DNA from: Donghicola sp036139795 | GTDB taxonomy: Bacteria > Pseudomonadota > Alphaproteobacteria > Rhodobacterales > Rhodobacteraceae | DNA length: 17,764 nucleotides | NCBI GenBank assembly: GCA_036139795.1 | Contig: JAYZYX010000171.1 | Location: 1-17,764, forward strand | Direction of reading: 5' to 3' | Shown here: positions 13,587 through 17,764 of the stretch, one piece after another | Position numbering within the stretch: the first letter of the stretch is position 1 | Layout of the letters: each line of letters opens with the position of its first letter | Notes under the pieces: generated by a model | What the model was told of the DNA's origin: nothing | The model's input: only the letters and a program-made list of their open reading frames with translations | Databases searched by the model: none | Program-made: the position numbers and the translations under genes

Positions 13587-13953
13587 GGCTTTCAGACCGC
13601 CAAAGATCGAGATTGCGACGATCCTTCCCAGTCGGGCGTCCTTTTCCCTCAAATGACGGATTTTCAGGACGTTTCTCCTGCACCGGAGTCATGTCCTCAT
13701 AAAGGGCCTGCGCCTCTGGCGCGGGACCGCGGCGGGTCCCGGGGGCAATCATCCGCACCACACGGACCAGATTTCCTTGGGGAAAGGTCAGCACATCCCC
13801 GCTCGCCACATTATGCGAGGGCTTGGAGATCTTGTTGCTGTTGATTCGCACATGCCCCGCAGACACAACCTGCGCCGCGAGGCTGCGGCTTTTGAAAAAC
13901 CGCGCGTGCCACAACCATTTGTCCACGCGCAGTTTCTGTTTTTCGTCGCTCAA
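13579..13953 (-). CDS. RNA-binding S4 domain protein (Hsp15/HslR-like)
   Basis: This 124-residue protein begins with an S4 RNA-binding domain at about 8-70: LRVDKWLWHARFFKSRSLAAQVVSAGHVRIN, then KPSHNVASGDVLTF and VRVVRM. The domain is followed by a basic, proline-rich tail. It resembles Hsp15 (HslR), which in E. coli binds 50S subunits carrying stalled nascent chains; this role is inferred by similarity. The only reasonable start is TTG at 13951-13953: no ATG or GTG precedes the domain in frame after the helicase stop. It begins 8 bases past that stop and has no clear ribosome-binding site, suggesting translational coupling to the helicase. Confidence 0.92.
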   Translation of the reverse strand: MSDEKQKLRVDKWLWHARFFKSRSLAAQVVSAGHVRINSNKISKPSHNVASGDVLTFPQGNLVRVVRMIAPGTRRGPAPEAQALYEDMTPVQEKRPENPSFEGKGRPTGKDRRNLDLWRSESLE

Positions 13954-13961
13954 GAGCCGGA

Positions 13962-16850
13962 TCAGTTCTTGTCGCGCAGACCCATCAGGGCTGCTGCGAA
14001 GGGGTTATCCGGATCGATCGGCTTGTCAGCCTTGGGGGGACGGGCCGAGTGGACACGTGCGCCACCCTGCTGACCTTTGCCACCCTTGGGGCCACCTTTG
14101 CCTTTGGGCTTACCGCCCTTACCGCGCGGAGCGCCGCCTTCGGCACGCTTGCCACCGTCCTGACGCGGACCACGGTTGCCACCGCCACGACGTTCGTTGT
14201 TGCCACGCGCTTGACGCTGACGACCCCAAGTGAAGGTGTAGAACACTTCCATCTCGGCGCCAGCGGCACCTGCATCAACGGCAGCGCCGGTCTCGACTTC
14301 GCCCGCGGCGACTTCGGGGATCTCGGCAGCAACTTCGCCTGCATCAGGGGCATCAGCGGCCACGGGGGCAACGCCTTCGTCCGCGATAACTTCGACACCT
14401 TCGGGCACATCGGCAGCCGCCGGTGCATCGCCCGAGGCTTCAGCAGGAGCAGCCATGACAGCATCAACCGCTTTGACCTTAGCGCGTTCGCCTTTCTCGG
14501 CGCGGTAGCCAAGACCCTCCATGAGGGCTGCGAATTGCTCAAGGGTCATGCCGGTGATCGACAGCATATCCGCCTTGGCTTCAAAGCCGTTGCGGCTGTC
14601 TTCGCTGCGCAGCATATCTGCCAGACGTTCCAGCATGTCGATACGGATGGCACGCTCACCAGCGGCGCGGTAGCCTGCCATGGTGAAGTAACCCTCAGAC
14701 GCATCAGCCTGTGCAGGCACGGTTACCAGACCCGGAGGCGGTGCTTCGGGGAAGACGTCCAGACCATTGGCCAGCGACCACAGAACCAGACGCAGACGGG
14801 TCGGCGCGGGCTTGAGCAGCAACGGCATGAAAATGGTGAACTGACCGAAACGGATACCGTGCTTGCGCAGAGCGCCACGGGCATCCTGATCCAGCGCTTT
14901 CACTTCGTCAGCGATCGGGCCACGGGGCAGAATCCCAAGACCTTCCGCCATGCGGAATGCAAAGCCACGAGCCAGACCGTCCAGCGCTTCGTCGCGCGAC
15001 AGGTTCAGCAGCGGCTCTAACTGGGTTGCGATCTTGCGGTCGATAAAGTGCTGCAAACGGCGCTGCACCTTCTGGGCCACATCGGCACCCGCTTCTTCGT
15101 CGACAAAAGCCACAACCTGCGGCTTCAGCGGATCGGCACCGGCCACCAGTTTACCAACGGCATCGGTGCCCCACATCAGACCGCCTTGTTCCGTAAAGTC
15201 GATCTCGGTGTCGGGCGCGTTGTAGAACTTGTCCGCGCGCAGGTGGAAATGGGGCGCCAGAGCCTGAAGGCTTGCCTTGGCGACGGTTTTAGCTTCGTCC
15301 GGGCTGCTGCCCTTATCCTGACGGAAACGGAAGCCTTCGAGACGACCAACGAATTCACCTTCGATGGTCACTTCACCCTGTTCGTTTACTTCGGCCAAAA
15401 GGGCCTCCTTCTGCTTGAGCCGCCGCAACAAAACTGATGTACGCCGGTCCACAAATCTCTGAGTCAGACGCTCGTGAAGCGCATCCGACAGGCGATCTTC
15501 TACCGCCCTTGTCTCGCCACGCCAATGATTTTCGTCATTCACCCAGCCATTCCGCTGAGCAACGTAGGTCCAGGTGCGGATATAGGACAGCCTCTTGGAA
15601 AGCGTATCAATATCCCCTTGGGTGCGGTCAATGCGCTTGATCTGGCGGGCCATCCAATCGTCGGGAACTGTGCCCGATTGATGCAAAAAGCCGAAAATGA
15701 CCTCAAGCAAGCCCGCATGTTCCGCATGACTGATTCCCCTGAAGTCAGGGATTCGGCACACATCCCACAGCAGCTTGACCGCATTCGGGCTACTGGCCCG
15801 TGCGACGACCTCTGCGCTTTGGGACATGGCCTTGAGGGCCAATAGATCATCGGCTTCGCGGGCTTTGACCAGCCGTTCATTCTGGGGCGAGGCCTCAAGC
15901 GAGTGGATCAGATTCTCGATGGTGCCAAAGCGCAGATCAGGGCTGCGCCAGTTCAGCTTTTGCAGCGGGGTAAAGCGGTGTTCCTGAATCGCCTCGACCA
16001 CCTCTTCGTGCAGCGGCGGTGCCTCGCCGGTGGTGCCGAAGGTACCGTCCGACATGCCGCGACCGGCACGGCCTGCGATCTGCGCCAGCTCATTCGGGGC
16101 CAATTGCCGCATCCGGCGACCATCAAACTTGGTGATGCTGGAAAAGGCCACATGGTTGATGTCCAGATTAAGGCCCATCCCGATGGCATCGGTCGCCACC
16201 AGATAATCCACATCGCCGTTCTGATAGAGTTCGACCTGCGCGTTCCGCGTCCGCGGGCTAAGCGCGCCCATGACCACAGCCGCGCCGCCCTTCTGACGCT
16301 TCAAAAGCTCGGCGATGGCATAGACGTTATCGACCGAGAACCCGACGATCGCGCTGCGCGGCTGCATCCGGCTGATCTTTTTCTGACCCGAGTAGACCAG
16401 CTGGCTCATACGTTCGCGGCGGATGAATTCGCAGTTCGGCACAAGGGCGGCAATCGGACCGCGCATGGTATCGCTGCCCATGAACAGGGTCTCATTCGTG
16501 CCGCGCATCCGCATCAGACGGTCGGTAAAGACATGGCCCCGTTCAGGGTCGGCGCACAGCTGGATTTCATCCACGCCAACAAAATCGGCCCCCAGCCCTT
16601 CGGGCATCGCCTCGACGGTGCAGACCCAATACTGGGTGCGGGGCGGCACGATACGCTCTTCACCGGTGACCAACGCCACAACAGAGGGGCCGCGCACGGC
16701 AACGATGCGGTCATAGACCTCACGCGCCAGAAGACGCAGGGGCAAACCGATCACCCCTGTCCGGTATCCCAGCATCCGTTCGATTGCATAATGGGTCTTG
16801 CCGGTGTTTGTCGGCCCCAGAACAGCCGCGATACGCCCTTGTTGGGACAT
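13962..16850 (-). CDS. Suv3-like ATP-dependent RNA helicase
   Basis: This 962-residue SF2 helicase resembles mitochondrial Suv3, which unwinds RNA for degradation. Walker A GPTNTGKT is at 12-19, a DEIQ box at 94-97, GSDT (motif III) at 125-128, ATDAIGMGLNLD (motif V) at 219-230 and QIAGRAGRG (motif VI) at 257-265. A long helical C-terminal region follows. Residues about 792-869 are an alanine/glutamate/valine-rich acidic linker; 870-962 is a glycine/lysine/arginine-rich tail ending in DNPFAAALMGLRDKN, likely RNA-binding. I chose ATG 16850 with GAGG upstream rather than the GTG two codons earlier. It lies 13 bases past the TPR gene stop. Its degradosome partner is not in the window. Confidence 0.94.
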   Translation of the reverse strand: MSQQGRIAAVLGPTNTGKTHYAIERMLGYRTGVIGLPLRLLAREVYDRIVAVRGPSVVALVTGEERIVPPRTQYWVCTVEAMPEGLGADFVGVDEIQLCADPERGHVFTDRLMRMRGTNETLFMGSDTMRGPIAALVPNCEFIRRERMSQLVYSGQKKISRMQPRSAIVGFSVDNVYAIAELLKRQKGGAAVVMGALSPRTRNAQVELYQNGDVDYLVATDAIGMGLNLDINHVAFSSITKFDGRRMRQLAPNELAQIAGRAGRGMSDGTFGTTGEAPPLHEEVVEAIQEHRFTPLQKLNWRSPDLRFGTIENLIHSLEASPQNERLVKAREADDLLALKAMSQSAEVVARASSPNAVKLLWDVCRIPDFRGISHAEHAGLLEVIFGFLHQSGTVPDDWMARQIKRIDRTQGDIDTLSKRLSYIRTWTYVAQRNGWVNDENHWRGETRAVEDRLSDALHERLTQRFVDRRTSVLLRRLKQKEALLAEVNEQGEVTIEGEFVGRLEGFRFRQDKGSSPDEAKTVAKASLQALAPHFHLRADKFYNAPDTEIDFTEQGGLMWGTDAVGKLVAGADPLKPQVVAFVDEEAGADVAQKVQRRLQHFIDRKIATQLEPLLNLSRDEALDGLARGFAFRMAEGLGILPRGPIADEVKALDQDARGALRKHGIRFGQFTIFMPLLLKPAPTRLRLVLWSLANGLDVFPEAPPPGLVTVPAQADASEGYFTMAGYRAAGERAIRIDMLERLADMLRSEDSRNGFEAKADMLSITGMTLEQFAALMEGLGYRAEKGERAKVKAVDAVMAAPAEASGDAPAAADVPEGVEVIADEGVAPVAADAPDAGEVAAEIPEVAAGEVETGAAVDAGAAGAEMEVFYTFTWGRQRQARGNNERRGGGNRGPRQDGGKRAEGGAPRGKGGKPKGKGGPKGGKGQQGGARVHSARPPKADKPIDPDNPFAAALMGLRDKN

Positions 16851-16863
16851 CCCCACCTCTTGC

Positions 16864-17424
16864 TCAGAGGTCGGTCCGGCCGGCCTCTTTGTCTATTTCC
16901 TGTCGCAGACGAGATAAGTCCTCGAAGTGCGGATGTATAGTCGCCACGGCCGCGAAAAATTGGTCTGCCAATTCGGGGCGGCCTGTTTCATAGGCAATCA
17001 CCCCTGCCCCGAACAAAGCGGCAAAGTGGTCAGGGTTCAGCGCCAGCGTCCGTTGCAGGTCCTGCATCGCCGCGCCGTAGTACTCTAGCCGATATAGAAC
17101 CGTCGCACGCGCCATCCACCCTTCGGCAAAATCGGGGGCGTGATCGGTCAAAGCTGTGAAATGGTCCAACGCCTCAGGCAGCTTGTCCGCCTCCATCGCG
17201 TCGCGCCCCCGTTTCAGCAGCAAATCCATCGAAGGCGAACCGGACCGCGACCACAGCAAAAGAAGGTCTTCGGCGATGATCTGCGAGCCGCTTTCGTCTG
17301 CACGCTTCAAGCGTTCCAGCAACTCAGCCGTGCGGTCTTCCTCTGCCCGTATGGGTAGGGAAAACAAGACTGGCAAAATAGCTGCCGCAACGACAAGTTT
17401 GAGTATGTGTTCGCGTGTGACCAT
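16864..17424 (-). CDS. Exported tetratricopeptide-repeat protein
   Basis: This 186-residue protein has an N-terminal hydrophobic stretch (ILKLVVAAAILPVLFSLPI) ending in a likely signal-peptidase site after IRA near residue 27. The remainder is helical. From about residue 70 it holds two or three TPR units, recognisable by AGGA-type spacing in DAMEADKLPEALDHFTAL, then AEGWMARATVLYRLEYYGAAM and FGAGVIAYETGRPELADQFF. TPRs bind proteins; the partner is unknown. The ribosome-binding site is weak. It is the first gene of the minus-strand cluster, 13 bases before the helicase, though a periplasmic TPR protein and a cytoplasmic helicase need not cooperate. It is divergent from the SCP2 gene. Confidence 0.85.
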   Translation of the reverse strand: MVTREHILKLVVAAAILPVLFSLPIRAEEDRTAELLERLKRADESGSQIIAEDLLLLWSRSGSPSMDLLLKRGRDAMEADKLPEALDHFTALTDHAPDFAEGWMARATVLYRLEYYGAAMQDLQRTLALNPDHFAALFGAGVIAYETGRPELADQFFAAVATIHPHFEDLSRLRQEIDKEAGRTDL

Positions 17425-17489
17425 ATTGATCAGTGTAGACCAATCGCGGCGAAAAGCGAGAGCCGCGCGAAAATGTGAAAGGCACGCTG

Positions 17490-17764
17490 ATGAGCTCGGT
17501 AGTGGAAACCGCAGTAAACGAATTGAACGCCAAACTTGGCGGCGAAGGCATTGACGGGGTTGCCAAATTCGTCATCGAAAACGAAGGTAGTATTATGATC
17601 GATCATAATGGTGCCCGCGCAGCTGATGATGAGGCCGATGTGACCCTGACTGCCGATGCAGAAACATTCCAAGCGATTCTGGAAGGCGATCTGGATGCAA
17701 CCGCCGCTTTCATGACCGGCCGGCTGTCGCTGGACGGGGACATGGGTCTGGCGATGAAGCTTGG
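17490..17764 (+). CDS. SCP2 sterol-binding domain protein (partial, cut by window end)
   Basis: The reading frame from ATG 17490 stays open to the last base, giving 91 complete codons. It begins MSSVVETAVNELNAKLGG and continues through FVIENEGSIMIDHNGARA, ADVTLTADAETFQAILEGD and FMTGRLSLDGDMGLAMKLG. The last two blocks are hallmarks of the SCP2 (sterol carrier protein 2) lipid-binding fold; single-domain bacterial proteins of about 95-100 residues are common, so only a few residues are probably missing. Its ligand in bacteria is generally unknown. AAAGG lies 8 bases before the start. It is divergent from the TPR gene across 65 bases. Confidence 0.88.
   Translation, partial: MSSVVETAVNELNAKLGGEGIDGVAKFVIENEGSIMIDHNGARAADDEADVTLTADAETFQAILEGDLDATAAFMTGRLSLDGDMGLAMKL

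Overview
The window looks like a chromosomal core region of a roseobacter-type member of the Rhodobacteraceae (Alphaproteobacteria). This rests on high G+C, a Suv3-type RNA helicase followed by an S4 protein, a 7Fe ferredoxin and CarD, divergent cobT/cobS, and a hisA-hisF-hisE cluster. The taxonomic call is inferred from gene content and sequence style, not from a database search. I see no insertion sequence, prophage, CRISPR array or plasmid marker.

Layout. 1-161: end of an upstream region carrying two copies of a short conserved element and the terminator of a DUF2147 gene. 162-539 (-): exported DUF2147 protein. 680-2544 (+): hisA, hisF, hisE, the late histidine pathway; the apparent terminator lies inside the convergent CoA-binding protein gene (2553-2969, -). 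2998-3980 (-): rlmB and a structured downstream region. 4053-4178 (+): a well-formed promoter and a tRNA with a GTA (Tyr) anticodon whose tertiary-core bases are unusual. 4313-5296 (+): orphan protein resembling a GT-A glycosyltransferase. 5301-5996 (-): exported SIMPL-domain protein. 6160-8445 (+): a 761-residue single-pass membrane protein that appears to fuse a PilM/GspL-like cytoplasmic domain to a PilP/GspC-like periplasmic domain. 8558-10441 (+): KefB/KefC-type antiporter. 10479-11495 (-) and 11567-12325 (+): cobT and cobS, divergent. 12425-17424 (-): a TPR protein, the helicase, an S4 protein, fdxA and carD, reading in that order. 17490-17764 (+): start of an SCP2 sterol-carrier-type protein, cut by the window end.

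How genes work together. HisA and HisF catalyse consecutive steps in histidine synthesis and HisE acts earlier; hisF and hisE overlap by 4 bases. CobT and CobS supply the lower ligand and complete the nucleotide loop of cobalamin. The helicase, S4 protein and RlmB are RNA-related. CarD is a global transcription factor, and two promoters proposed here end in A rather than T at the last base of the -10 hexamer, which fits CarD-assisted promoters described in Rhodobacter.

Points most worth following up: the PilM/PilP-like fusion with no pilus or secretion genes beside it; the CTTCTT-N8-AAATACTC element found three times with identical spacing; the divergent tRNA-Tyr; and the tandem stem-loops between fdxA and carD. 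No intergenic stretch exceeds 300 bases.
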